This document shows positions 37,089 to 46,353 of a DNA stretch of 64,000 bases, one piece after another. The position numbers were made by a program, and so were the translations under genes. Position 1 is the first letter of the stretch. Each line of letters opens with the position of its first letter. The stretch comes from JAGLSB01 sp023135955 (GTDB lineage: Bacteria > Bacteroidota > Bacteroidia > Bacteroidales > GCA-2748055): contig DAOVIO010000006.1 in the NCBI GenBank assembly GCA_030673645.1, positions 6,354-70,353 of the forward strand, in the 5' to 3' direction. The notes below the pieces were generated by a model. The model was given only the letters and a program-made list of their open reading frames with translations, was not told where the DNA came from and made no database searches.

Positions 37089-38864
37089 CTAATTATTTTC
37101 TAAATTTTTAATTCTCTCCAGAACTTCGAGATAACCAACATAATCCTCATCATCCTCTGGAGCCATAAACCAGTCGGCTCCAATTTTTAATGATTGAAGC
37201 ATTAGAGTTGTATCTCCAAAATCTCCATAAAGATCTGCCAGATCAAAATGCAGTTCGGCATCATTTGGGACTATACTTATACCAGCCATCAGTGCTTCAA
37301 TTGCTTTCGGGAGATCATTCATTTTTTCAAAAATTTCTGAACGATATTCTGCGGCGTCCGGGCTGTCTGCTGTAACCTCCTCAAGTCTATCGGTCCATAA
37401 TAATGCCTCATCCCAATTTTCAAGTTCAATATATATATCAATCAGGGCCTCATAAGTATCTGGAAATTGTGGAATTTCTTCATAGGTTTCCAATGCAAGT
37501 CCTTTTGCTTTATCAAAATCACCAAGTCCAACATAACAATTGGCCATCAGTCCTTTAGCAATCAAACAATTTGGATCTTTTTCCAATGCCCATTCAAACT
37601 TTGCTATTGCTTCTTCATACAACTCATCGTCTCCGAATAGATCATCACCCTCTTCAACTGCTTCAGCTACATCCAGGCTAACATCAGCCATAGTTTCAAA
37701 TGTTAACATTCCTTCTTTATATGACTCCACTGAAGAAGGATCTTTTTTGTCAAGTACAAACTCATCTAGAATCTCTCCATTAAGCATTGTATGTTTGTAA
37801 CTCATTACAGATCCATCAATTTCAATACTGGTAAATCCAAAGACCCTTTTTGCTATTTTGGTAAAATTACTGGGGATTACATATCTCATTGGGGTTCCTC
37901 CGTTTCCACAAACTATATAAGTGATAGGCATATTTGCATTTTCACCTATTATGGGAAGGCTACGTTCATAGTGGTGATCGTGTCCGTTCAGAACCATGTC
38001 AACATTATATTCATTGAAAATAGGTACAACAAGATCTTTAATTTTTATCCTCGTATCACTATAATATTGCCCACCTGAAGAATACGGTGGGTGATGTTGG
38101 AGTACAAATCGCCAGGTCTGATGTTGGTTTTCTTTCAGATCATTTACCAACCATTTTACTTGTTCATCATCATCCAGTAAAAATTCCTCGTCAGAACTTA
38201 AAATAATAAAATGAGCATTCCCGAAATCAAATGAATACCAACCCTTATTATCAGAAGGTGGAGTAAAATAATTATAATAATTTGGGTCATTATCTTCATG
38301 ATTTCCCTGGATGGTAAATATTGGTATATGGCTGATCATATTCCGTGTAGGAGTGAAAAATAATTTTTCCCATTGCTTATGCACTCTACCCCGATCCACT
38401 AAGTCTCCATTATGTAATACAAAATCTGCGTCACTTACAGATATGAGATTTGCTACTTTTTCATGATTAAAAGGGCCATTTTTATTATCGCCGTATACAG
38501 CAAATGAAAAAGGAGAATCTTTTTCTACAGCTGTATTAAAATGAAAGATTTCACTCTTTTTACCTGCACTTTCAACCTGATAGAAGTACTTCGTATCAGT
38601 TTCAAGTCCGGATAGAACTACTTCGTGGAGTTTAGCATTTTTATTATCGGACAATTCAGTACCAAGTTCTTCAGTCTTCCCATAAAAAACGGTGCCATCG
38701 GATACGACAACGCCTTCCCAGGAAATATTAATACCGTCCATGCTTACATTCTGTACATAAGGTCCAACATAAAAAGTATGGGGTACGTCTTCCTTACAAG
38801 AACTGAGTAATACCAGTCCAAAAAAGGTAATGAAAAATAAGATTTGTCTTTTAATCTGTTTCAT
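37089..38864 (-). CDS. Purple-acid-phosphatase-like lipoprotein with TPR tail
   Basis: A 591-residue lipoprotein (C23 in LSSCKED). An FN3-like N-terminal domain (about 30-112) is followed by a calcineurin-like metallophosphoesterase domain with GD (125-126), GDLVD (153-157), GNHE (187-190), HH (257-258) and GHDHH (294-298). The usual GDxxY of true purple acid phosphatases has D157 where the iron-binding tyrosine should be, so it is probably a colourless relative. Residues about 400-590 hold repeated helix pairs typical of TPRs (KDPNCLIAKGLMANCYVGLG, IPQFPDTYEALIDIYIELE). It follows the toroid-like lipoprotein gene after 11 bases in the cluster. Confidence 0.85.
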   Translation of the reverse strand: MKQIKRQILFFITFFGLVLLSSCKEDVPHTFYVGPYVQNVSMDGINISWEGVVVSDGTVFYGKTEELGTELSDNKNAKLHEVVLSGLETDTKYFYQVESAGKKSEIFHFNTAVEKDSPFSFAVYGDNKNGPFNHEKVANLISVSDADFVLHNGDLVDRGRVHKQWEKLFFTPTRNMISHIPIFTIQGNHEDNDPNYYNYFTPPSDNKGWYSFDFGNAHFIILSSDEEFLLDDDEQVKWLVNDLKENQHQTWRFVLQHHPPYSSGGQYYSDTRIKIKDLVVPIFNEYNVDMVLNGHDHHYERSLPIIGENANMPITYIVCGNGGTPMRYVIPSNFTKIAKRVFGFTSIEIDGSVMSYKHTMLNGEILDEFVLDKKDPSSVESYKEGMLTFETMADVSLDVAEAVEEGDDLFGDDELYEEAIAKFEWALEKDPNCLIAKGLMANCYVGLGDFDKAKGLALETYEEIPQFPDTYEALIDIYIELENWDEALLWTDRLEEVTADSPDAAEYRSEIFEKMNDLPKAIEALMAGISIVPNDAELHFDLADLYGDFGDTTLMLQSLKIGADWFMAPEDDEDYVGYLEVLERIKNLENN

Positions 38865-38875
38865 AATAATCTATT

Positions 38876-40747
38876 TTATAAGGTTTTGATATTAAAACTA
38901 TATTGAACATTCTCTAATATTGATGTTGGAGGAAATTCTGTTGTGATAATGATAGGTACCGCCTGAAGAGCAGGATAAACAGCCCAGTAGTTATCTTTTC
39001 TCCCGATTTCCATTTTTACACCCTCAGTTTCGAGTTCCATAATAATCTCTGTAGAGCCGTCTGATATCTTAATTAAGATATCTGAAATTTGTTCAATATT
39101 TGTCTTTTCATGTAGAATAATGGGCTCAATAATCCTCACATTTTTGAATTCATCATGGAATCTTATTGAAGTCGATTTTCTTATCACATCATCCGAAAAC
39201 ATATATTTGATACCATATCCTATTCCTCCTTCTTTTTGATCTCTGTTTTTCAACTCCCCATAAGCTGATATGTTATATATCCCATTTCCTTGATTGAAAT
39301 CTGATGTAGCATCAAATTCATACAAATTAGTAAAGTATCCTTTATCATTTTTAAATTCTATTCTAGGTGTTAAGATCTCTATGCTATCAGCTACGGGAAA
39401 AGACATTGGCTCCCATCTGTGATATTCAGTTTGAGATGAGGCAGTCAGAAAACCATAATTACGAATAGACAGATTAGAAATAGTGCCACCAGTAGGTCTG
39501 TGCATATACTTACTTTTTGGCCCTTTCGGATCTTTATAACCATAAGTTGTAAATGTCGCATTGTAATTATTAGTACTAATTGTTGCTACATTCAAGGTTG
39601 GGAAAATTTCAATTCCCGTTGATTCAGAAGGAAGTTTTTTATAAGGTGCAGATTCTGAATTAGTATAACTATGGGCCATTGCCAGATTTTTCGCTTTAGT
39701 AAAAGTTGGATAAATGCAAGGAGGATAATCCATGACCCTCCAGTGGTGCGGACCGTAACCTACTATTCCATCTTTCATACAGGTTTTAAGGTATTCCAAA
39801 TTTCGAATTGAGGCATTTGAATAGACAGGATCTTCATCCGAAAACAAGCTGAATAGAACCTGAGAACCGTCAGATGTAGCACCACCAAAACAAGTCCATT
39901 TATTCGATCTGATTCCCCAGGAAGCGTCTAAAGAACCATCAGGGTAGATAAAATGTATGTGTCTTTTCAGCGATTGCCGGATTTTGTCCATAACTATTGA
40001 GTCATTATTCAATCTGGCATAAATAGTCATTCCCCATAAAGACATCTCCATATTATAGCCTAAATCAACTCCATATTTAATATTAAAGACTCTTCCACCC
40101 TCACCAGTGATAAAGTAATCATCATCCATTTTTGCAATAACTCTTGTTGCCAGAGCCTCAGCTTTATCAGAATATTTTTCATCGGGAAATAATTGATATA
40201 ATGTCATCAAAGTTGCACAAGTAGTTGCAACATAATTAATGCTGGCAAATTCCGGACTCATTACTTCTGTAAGGTAATTACCTGCATTTTTCATCGAGAA
40301 AAGCCACTCCTGATCTTCTTTTTCAGTAAGAAATTCCTTTAAAATTGGGTAAGCCTTTAGCATCATTAATAGCTGATCTGTAGAAGTCCCTGTCCAATCT
40401 TCAGGTGTTTCCTGCCATGAACCGTCTGGATACTGCTGACGAATTAACCAATTTCCCAAAGCTATTGCTGATTCCCTATATTCAACATCCCCATTTATTG
40501 CATATTGATATGCAAAAGGATATACCGCTTCCGCTGCTCTTGTATGATAAAGCTCACACAGAGGACAATCTATTGCTCCATAATGTTGATCAGTAGTATC
40601 AAGATTCTGCAAATTAAGAAGCGCATGATTTAATATTCCCAATGTAGAAATATATTGCTCTTTTACTTCTATTTCCTTAATCTCATTGGGTATATTACTA
40701 CAAGAGGTAAATAAAATTAATCCAATGTATAAAAATAATTTTCTCAT
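38876..40747 (-). CDS. Unassigned alpha/alpha-toroid-like lipoprotein, probable glycan-active enzyme
   Basis: A 623-residue lipoprotein (C16 in LFTSCSN). The N-terminal half (about 35-380) is built from amphipathic helix pairs with landmarks such as YPDGSWQETPEDWTG, ATTCATLMTLYQLFPDE and DGSLDASWGI with CFGGATSDGSQ, which suggests an alpha/alpha toroid of the kind found in glycoside hydrolases and polysaccharide lyases. The C-terminal half (about 390-623) is strand-rich. I do not recognise a named CAZy family. W-, H- and D-rich patches (HHWRVMDYPP, KWTCFGG) would suit a sugar site. It lies between the PhoA-like gene (8 bp) and the phosphatase-TPR gene, so it belongs to the operon. Confidence 0.7.
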   Translation of the reverse strand: MRKLFLYIGLILFTSCSNIPNEIKEIEVKEQYISTLGILNHALLNLQNLDTTDQHYGAIDCPLCELYHTRAAEAVYPFAYQYAINGDVEYRESAIALGNWLIRQQYPDGSWQETPEDWTGTSTDQLLMMLKAYPILKEFLTEKEDQEWLFSMKNAGNYLTEVMSPEFASINYVATTCATLMTLYQLFPDEKYSDKAEALATRVIAKMDDDYFITGEGGRVFNIKYGVDLGYNMEMSLWGMTIYARLNNDSIVMDKIRQSLKRHIHFIYPDGSLDASWGIRSNKWTCFGGATSDGSQVLFSLFSDEDPVYSNASIRNLEYLKTCMKDGIVGYGPHHWRVMDYPPCIYPTFTKAKNLAMAHSYTNSESAPYKKLPSESTGIEIFPTLNVATISTNNYNATFTTYGYKDPKGPKSKYMHRPTGGTISNLSIRNYGFLTASSQTEYHRWEPMSFPVADSIEILTPRIEFKNDKGYFTNLYEFDATSDFNQGNGIYNISAYGELKNRDQKEGGIGYGIKYMFSDDVIRKSTSIRFHDEFKNVRIIEPIILHEKTNIEQISDILIKISDGSTEIIMELETEGVKMEIGRKDNYWAVYPALQAVPIIITTEFPPTSILENVQYSFNIKTL

Positions 40748-40755
40748 AACATTAA

Positions 40756-41865
40756 TTAATATGCCTGAGTAATATCTTTGTTTTCAGGCAGATCTAATAA
40801 TGAACATACCTTATGGAATATTTCTGTATTTTCATAAATGCCACCAAAATTCTCCGAGCCTGACCCATAAGCAAACACTGGAACCATAACACCTGTATTA
40901 CCATCAGTTGAAAAATGAGCCTCCACTTCGCCTGTTTCATAATTTCCATCAAGAATTGTAACTCCTCCTGATTCATGATCTGCTGTTACCACTACCAAAG
41001 TTCCTGGATTATTATCGGCAAAGTCAAATGCTATTCCAACCACTTCATCAAAGTCTATGGTTTCGGCTAGCAGATATTCAAGGTTATTTTCCACTCCAGC
41101 AAATTCAATTTGCGAGCCTTCCACCATTAGAAGAAAGCCATCCGGATTTGTTATCAAAGTTTCAAGTGCAAGTTCCACAGATTTACTCATCATCTCACCA
41201 CTTCCTTTGTGTGCTTCCTCAACATTATTATTGTCGACCAAAACTGCAAGTTTATCTGATGGCTTTGCTTCATCAATGTCATAATAAACTGTGAAGCCTT
41301 TCCTTTGTAACTGTTGTGTTAAATCTAAACCGTCAGCTCTGGATTCAAAATACATTAATCCTCCTCCAATAAACAGATCAATAGGAGATTGAATGAATTC
41401 ATGTGCAAGAGTCTCTAATGATTTCAGGTCACAACCATGAACGATAAAAGCTGCAGGAGTTGAATGTAGTATCGAACTGCTGGTAATTAACCCGGTACTC
41501 ATTCCTTTGAAGGCAGAAAGCTCAATGATGTTAGGATGAGCCTTCCCAATATCATCAATACCCAGCGAACCATTATTTGCTTTTTTACCTATTGCAATTG
41601 CAGAAGCTCCTGCTCTGGAATCTGTCACATATTTATTAGCAGATCCTGTCAAGGAAAAACCACAAACTTGAGCTCTTGACATATTCAAACTCCCTTTATT
41701 TGCTGTGAGAGCAGCATGCACTGTGGCAACCCCCATGCCATCGCCAATCATCAAAATGACATTCTTTGTCTCCTGCTTATCTTTAATCAAATTTTCATAA
41801 GATTGATTTCCACAAGAATTGAATATCATTGAAAGAACAAAGAACATAAATGCCAGTCTTTTCAT
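40756..41865 (-). CDS. PhoA-family phosphatase-like lipoprotein lacking zinc-1 ligands
   Basis: A 369-residue lipoprotein (C18 in IFNSCGN) of the alkaline phosphatase superfamily. The nucleophile serine is S83 in TDSRAG, with D42 (MIGDGMG), T136 (STPAA), E249 (MVEG) and D296-H297 (TADHESG), matching E. coli S102, D51, T155, E322, D369 and H370. The three zinc-1 ligands differ: D327, H331 and H412 align with E254, V258 and N323. The metal site 1 is therefore altered or lost, which is likely to change the reaction. It is also short for the family. It follows the PL22-like gene after 45 bases in the cluster. Confidence 0.85.
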   Translation of the reverse strand: MKRLAFMFFVLSMIFNSCGNQSYENLIKDKQETKNVILMIGDGMGVATVHAALTANKGSLNMSRAQVCGFSLTGSANKYVTDSRAGASAIAIGKKANNGSLGIDDIGKAHPNIIELSAFKGMSTGLITSSSILHSTPAAFIVHGCDLKSLETLAHEFIQSPIDLFIGGGLMYFESRADGLDLTQQLQRKGFTVYYDIDEAKPSDKLAVLVDNNNVEEAHKGSGEMMSKSVELALETLITNPDGFLLMVEGSQIEFAGVENNLEYLLAETIDFDEVVGIAFDFADNNPGTLVVVTADHESGGVTILDGNYETGEVEAHFSTDGNTGVMVPVFAYGSGSENFGGIYENTEIFHKVCSLLDLPENKDITQAY

Positions 41866-41910
41866 TATGTTACAATTTTAATTGAAAAATCAATATTTAT
41901 CTATTTATCA

Positions 41911-43095
41911 TTAAATCCCATTATTAACAAACTCAGCTACAGGAACTACATATACTTGTGGTATTCCTGATTTATCTGAAGTATATCCAATATATTTTCC
42001 TGAGGAACTGAAAAAGGGGTGTACATGTGAAAATTTCCCATCTCCAGAATCCATTGACGAATTCGGCCAGTCAATAATTTTTGATTTTCCTGTTTCGAGA
42101 TTAATAAGTGTTAGGGGATTCGTTCCCGGCTCCTGGGAATCGGAAATAAACCACTTACCTGAGACATCAGAAATGCCATGCCCAAGTCTTACAGTATCTG
42201 AGCCATAATATACTATTTCATTATTCCCATTTTTATCCATTGAATAAATTGAAACAGGTAACCAACCTGGCACAGTTTTTTGAAAGAAAAAGAACTTTTC
42301 TCCATCGGTTGACCATGTTTCATGAGTAGCTCTGAAACCTTTTTCTCGAGTAAGAAATTGCCTCACTATTCCGGAAGAGAGATCAATTATCCAGTTTCTG
42401 GCTCGTAATTCCTGAGGCAAACTCATATCATTCTGAGTATCAGGTCCCGGAACAAAGCTTATTAAATCAGGGTATACAGGGTTAATAAGTGGATGAGAGA
42501 TTCTTCCACCTATTTTCTCATGAGCAAGAATAATTTCATCGGTGCTCAGGTTGACTCTGAATATCTTATTTGATTCCTCTTCTACCGATGAGAACAGAGT
42601 GTATTCTCCATTGTTGGTGAATGAACCAGAAAATCTAATTCTTCCTGATATTCTTCCCTTTATATCGAACAAAATTTCCTCCTTTTTGCTTTCAATATTT
42701 GTGGCATAAAGTTTCCCCTCATCAAAATAGCAAACCTGTTGTCCATCTGGATGAACAGTATAATCATCATCGTGAATTAACCTTCCCTCCGGAGATAAAA
42801 CAGTATAGTTTCCTGTATTCAAATCTACTCGATAAAGCTTCCAGTCACCGGATCGCACTGAAGAATAAATGAAATACTTATCATCACCGGAAAATGCCTG
42901 GCGTTCAAAGTAACATGCAACGCTGGCAGAATCGTGGTTTGTTAATTGCCATACTTCCACGCCGGTTCTGGCATCAGTGGTTTTAATCCACTCGGGAGGA
43001 TAATTGATAGAATCCGACTCATTACAAGCCAATAAAAAAGAGAGAATTAGGAAGAACATAAAAAAGTTAACATTTTTTCTATTGTAATTGCTCAT
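41911..43095 (-). CDS. Oligogalacturonate lyase-like beta-propeller lipoprotein (PL22-like)
   Basis: A 394-residue lipoprotein (C24 in LLACNES) with a seven-bladed WD40-like fold. The start TDARTGVEVWQLTN and YSSVRSGDWKLYRVDLNTG match oligogalacturonate lyases (PL22), which turn short unsaturated oligogalacturonides to monomers by beta-elimination. The expected residues are present: H258 in ATHETW (catalytic-type), H306 in LGHG and the H357-x-H359 metal pair in SHVHP. This enzyme is membrane-anchored, while well-studied ones are cytoplasmic. Its start overlaps the end of the GH28 gene by 17 bases. Confidence 0.82.
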   Translation of the reverse strand: MSNYNRKNVNFFMFFLILSFLLACNESDSINYPPEWIKTTDARTGVEVWQLTNHDSASVACYFERQAFSGDDKYFIYSSVRSGDWKLYRVDLNTGNYTVLSPEGRLIHDDDYTVHPDGQQVCYFDEGKLYATNIESKKEEILFDIKGRISGRIRFSGSFTNNGEYTLFSSVEEESNKIFRVNLSTDEIILAHEKIGGRISHPLINPVYPDLISFVPGPDTQNDMSLPQELRARNWIIDLSSGIVRQFLTREKGFRATHETWSTDGEKFFFFQKTVPGWLPVSIYSMDKNGNNEIVYYGSDTVRLGHGISDVSGKWFISDSQEPGTNPLTLINLETGKSKIIDWPNSSMDSGDGKFSHVHPFFSSSGKYIGYTSDKSGIPQVYVVPVAEFVNNGI

Positions 43096-44464
43096 CTTCT
43101 AATATATTATTTGTATAATCCATTCCGTTTATTTGAATATTTTCAACTTTCAGGCTCCCAACATTCTCAGTTTTAAATGCTGATGTGGCATTGTTAACCG
43201 TCACATTTTTAATGTTAATATTTTGAAGAGGTTTTTCTTCTGAACCAATTAAGGAAATACCATATTCTTCTGCATTTTCACAAACTATGTTTTCAATAAA
43301 CACATTCCTGAATTGTGGAGGATGACCTTCTCCTTCATTTTTATAGTTTGAATCTATCAGAATTGCGGATCTGGCATTTTGAAACTCGATATTTCTGACA
43401 TAAATATTTTCCACGATTCCACCTCTGTCTTTGTTTCCTTTCAAATAAATACCATAAACAACATCTCCTGCAAATCCGCAATCTTCAATAAAAATATTAT
43501 TTACACCTCCCGACATCTCACTTCCAACTGCAAAAGAGTTTAGCCCTTTAAAATTGCAGTTTCTGATAATGATATTTTTAGATTCACGCTTTAGTGTTCG
43601 CGCTTCCAAATCTCTTCCTGATTTAATAGCAATATTGTCATCCATATTACTAAACTCAATATTCTCAATAAGAACATTCTCACATGATTCTGCATCTATT
43701 CCATCATTATTAGGATTTTGCGCATCATATCTTACTTTTCTGACAATAATATTTTTAGAAAAAATTACATGAATGCACCAGAATGGTGAATCTGTGATTA
43801 TTATGTCTTCAATCAGAATATTTTCACACTCATAGAACTGCACCATATGTGGTCTTAAAAAATGTCCTTCACCAAAAATTCTATCTTCCAGCGGAACATT
43901 TGTATTATTCATTTTTCTGCTAAGAAGTTTATCCGGATTCTGGATTTTTTTCCAGGCCGACCATGTTTCTGCAGCTTCTCCATCAATTTCCCCTTTACCC
44001 GAAATGATTATATTTTTTTTGTTAATAGCATAAATAAAGGGTGAATAATTATATATTCTTGTTCCTTCCCAACTGGTTAATACATTCGGCAAATAATCTT
44101 TAGGGTCAGAACTAAAGAATAATCTGGCTCCTTCTTCAAGGTGAAGATTTATATTGCTTTCAAGGTGTAAGGGTCCTTTCATAAAATAATTTCCTTCCGG
44201 GACAATTATTTTCCCACCTCCATTTTCAGTGCAGTGCTCTATAATTTCATGAAAAGCCTGAATATTATCAAACCTTCCATCTCCAATTCCTCCAAAATCG
44301 AGCAAATTGAAGTTATTATCCTGAATAACTGGCTCAGTAATCTGATTAAGTATAGTTTCAACTTTATCCCATCCTGATGGCTCAGCATTCTCGACTTTTT
44401 GCTTACAGGCTGAAAAATTAATTAGAAGTAAAATTCCGGCAAAGATTAATATCTTATTCTTCAT
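43079..44464 (-). CDS. GH28 polygalacturonase-type lipoprotein
   Basis: A right-handed beta-helix glycoside hydrolase. N-terminal FGGIGDGRFDNIQAFHEII is the GH28/pectate-lyase opening. Catalytic-type residues are NNDGID (259-264) and DDNIAIKSG (282-290), numbered from the upstream ATG at 44485. The VGSEMSGG stretch (320-327) is the form seen in exo-acting members. The signal ends in INFSACKQK (lipobox C). I use the ATG at 44464 (MKNKILIF), which gives a normal signal peptide and starts just after the GH105 stop; the ATG at 44485 would overlap that gene by 17 bases. It hydrolyses galacturonan-type chains, and the exo mode is inferred. Confidence 0.9.
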   Translation of the reverse strand: MKNKILIFAGILLLINFSACKQKVENAEPSGWDKVETILNQITEPVIQDNNFNLLDFGGIGDGRFDNIQAFHEIIEHCTENGGGKIIVPEGNYFMKGPLHLESNINLHLEEGARLFFSSDPKDYLPNVLTSWEGTRIYNYSPFIYAINKKNIIISGKGEIDGEAAETWSAWKKIQNPDKLLSRKMNNTNVPLEDRIFGEGHFLRPHMVQFYECENILIEDIIITDSPFWCIHVIFSKNIIVRKVRYDAQNPNNDGIDAESCENVLIENIEFSNMDDNIAIKSGRDLEARTLKRESKNIIIRNCNFKGLNSFAVGSEMSGGVNNIFIEDCGFAGDVVYGIYLKGNKDRGGIVENIYVRNIEFQNARSAILIDSNYKNEGEGHPPQFRNVFIENIVCENAEEYGISLIGSEEKPLQNINIKNVTVNNATSAFKTENVGSLKVENIQINGMDYTNNILEDEQLQ

Positions 44465-44468
44465 ACAT

Positions 44469-46223
44469 TTAGTTTTTATTTTCAATTAATTGTAATATCT
44501 CCATTCCGGCATTTATTACCGCCCCCAGACCTCGTGGATCATGATCGGGAGTATTACGTTTTTTGTAAAAATCAGGGTCTGTACTCATCGATGTTCCCTG
44601 ACAAATACCAGTAACCGTTCCATCATTAGCGATCTTTGATGCCACAGCTCCCCATGTAATTTCGGCTGTCTCTATATAAGTTTTATCAAGCCATCCCATG
44701 TTTATTCCTCTGCTCATTGCCAGTGATAATAAGGCCGTTGAAGAGGTCTCTTCAAAAGTTTCAGAATCATCAATTATCTGATGCAGAAAGCCGTTTGAAT
44801 TTTGATGCTTTAGAAGTGCGGAAATGTGTTTTTTATAATACCTGAGTATTGGTTTATAATCTGAATGATCAACTGGTAAGTCTTTCAATACTTCTGAAAC
44901 TCCCCATATTAGCCATCCATTTGCTCTGCTCCAAAAAGGCATAACATTTGAGGGATTTGAATGGCAATACCCGTGATGACATAAGCCAGTTTTCTTGTCC
45001 ATGAGAAGTTCATAGAAAAGGAGGATCTGATTTGCTGCTTCATCAATATATTTCTCATCTCCCGTTAATTCTCCGTACATCATGAAAAAAGGAGCACTCA
45101 TGAATAAATCATCTGCCCAAACGGTCTTTTCCCAGGGCTCAGGTCTGCACAGAATACCACTTGGTAATCTGCTTTGCCCGTTTAAGACATAATCAGCTAT
45201 TTTATGAATCAAGTCTTCCGCCTCGGGAAGTTTATTCTCATTAAGTAAAGAAATGAATGGCAGAGCCGGAGCAGGTGCATCGTCTAACATTGCCATTCTA
45301 AAAATTCGATTATTAAAACCATGAATATCATATAATTCATGAAATTGATACTCAAAAACCGGTAGGTTCTCAATAGTAAAATCACAATATTTTTCAACAA
45401 ATCCTGTGTAATCGGGCATTTGGGTAAATCGGGCAAAATTCAAAACAGACCACAATGTTGCTCCAGTGGAATAGTGCCATTCATTGTATGGGTGCTTAGT
45501 AAATGATGCGTTATCAGGTGGTTTAACCCTGATTGTCAATTTCTGCGGGAATGTCTTCCAGGATAGAAAGCCATCCTCAACAGAATAAAAAGGTAAAATT
45601 CCGTTTTCAACTGAAGGTGTAGGAAGATTTTCCTGCGAAAAAGGTCCAATCGTAATCCATGGGGTTTCAAATTCAAGATTAAAGAGATTTAAACTGAAAT
45701 GAACATCATCGTTTAAAAATCCATTTTTATGTGTGGCTACAATTCCAAATTTTGCGTCATTGATATGCTCGTGCCTGACAAGAATGTCATTTACCCCCTT
45801 ATTTAATAAAACGGAAATGACCGTATCTGATTTATAAATATCGTACGCTATTTCCTTGAATATAAATTCTTTGAATTCGAGTTGTCTGAATACTAATTCT
45901 TTATTTATCCAAATAGAAATTGGTGAGTTCGAAGACAATGAAAAATGAATACTTTCATTGTTTGCAGATTCAATTTGAGAATAGGAGTACTGAATTTCTT
46001 TGTGCGAAAAATCTGAGAAATCTAATATCTGATAAGAATTAGTATTATTAAGGAGTCGAAAAGAGAATTCAAAATTTGTATCCCGAATTATTTTATCAAT
46101 TACACTATTGGTGACCTCTTTAATTTCATCTGAGTTCAGAACTCCATTGTATTGAGAGAATGATGAAGAGCTAAATACAAGTATGAAAATACTAATGAAA
46201 CAATATTTAAGACTTCGGCTCAT
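44469..46223 (-). CDS. GH105 unsaturated glucuronyl/galacturonyl hydrolase with extra N-terminal domain
   Basis: A 584-residue exported protein (signal to about residue 23, SSSFSQ). The alpha/alpha-barrel (about 250-580) matches GH105: NRIFRMAMLDDAPAPALPF, TVWADDLFMSAPF (369-375, with the D371/D372 catalytic aspartate), FWSRANGW and DPRGLGAVINAGMEIL. These enzymes release the 4,5-unsaturated uronate left by lyases on rhamnogalacturonan or galacturonan. Residues 25-240 form an extra beta-rich domain that could bind sugar. It lies after a terminator-like hairpin and directly before the GH28 gene. Confidence 0.9.
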   Translation of the reverse strand: MSRSLKYCFISIFILVFSSSSFSQYNGVLNSDEIKEVTNSVIDKIIRDTNFEFSFRLLNNTNSYQILDFSDFSHKEIQYSYSQIESANNESIHFSLSSNSPISIWINKELVFRQLEFKEFIFKEIAYDIYKSDTVISVLLNKGVNDILVRHEHINDAKFGIVATHKNGFLNDDVHFSLNLFNLEFETPWITIGPFSQENLPTPSVENGILPFYSVEDGFLSWKTFPQKLTIRVKPPDNASFTKHPYNEWHYSTGATLWSVLNFARFTQMPDYTGFVEKYCDFTIENLPVFEYQFHELYDIHGFNNRIFRMAMLDDAPAPALPFISLLNENKLPEAEDLIHKIADYVLNGQSRLPSGILCRPEPWEKTVWADDLFMSAPFFMMYGELTGDEKYIDEAANQILLFYELLMDKKTGLCHHGYCHSNPSNVMPFWSRANGWLIWGVSEVLKDLPVDHSDYKPILRYYKKHISALLKHQNSNGFLHQIIDDSETFEETSSTALLSLAMSRGINMGWLDKTYIETAEITWGAVASKIANDGTVTGICQGTSMSTDPDFYKKRNTPDHDPRGLGAVINAGMEILQLIENKN

Positions 46224-46240
46224 ATAGATATTTATTTAAA

Positions 46241-46288
46241 AATTATCGGATGTTATTCATTTAAACAAACATATAACACCCGATAATT
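46241..46288 (-). terminator. Intrinsic terminator/attenuator inside the polyuronate cluster
   Basis: A 16-bp stem with one mismatch (AATTATCGGATGTTAT / ATAACACCCGATAATT; 46241-46256 and 46273-46288), a 16-base loop and, on the minus strand, a following TTTTTAAATA. It lies between the stop codon of the beta-helix gene and the GH105 start, so it can reduce transcription of the enzyme genes relative to the receptor and beta-helix genes. Confidence 0.75.
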
Positions 46289-46353
46289 ATTTAATAAGAA
46301 ATTATGCTCCTTGTTATGTCAAGCTATAATCACTTATTCCATAATACAAAGTA

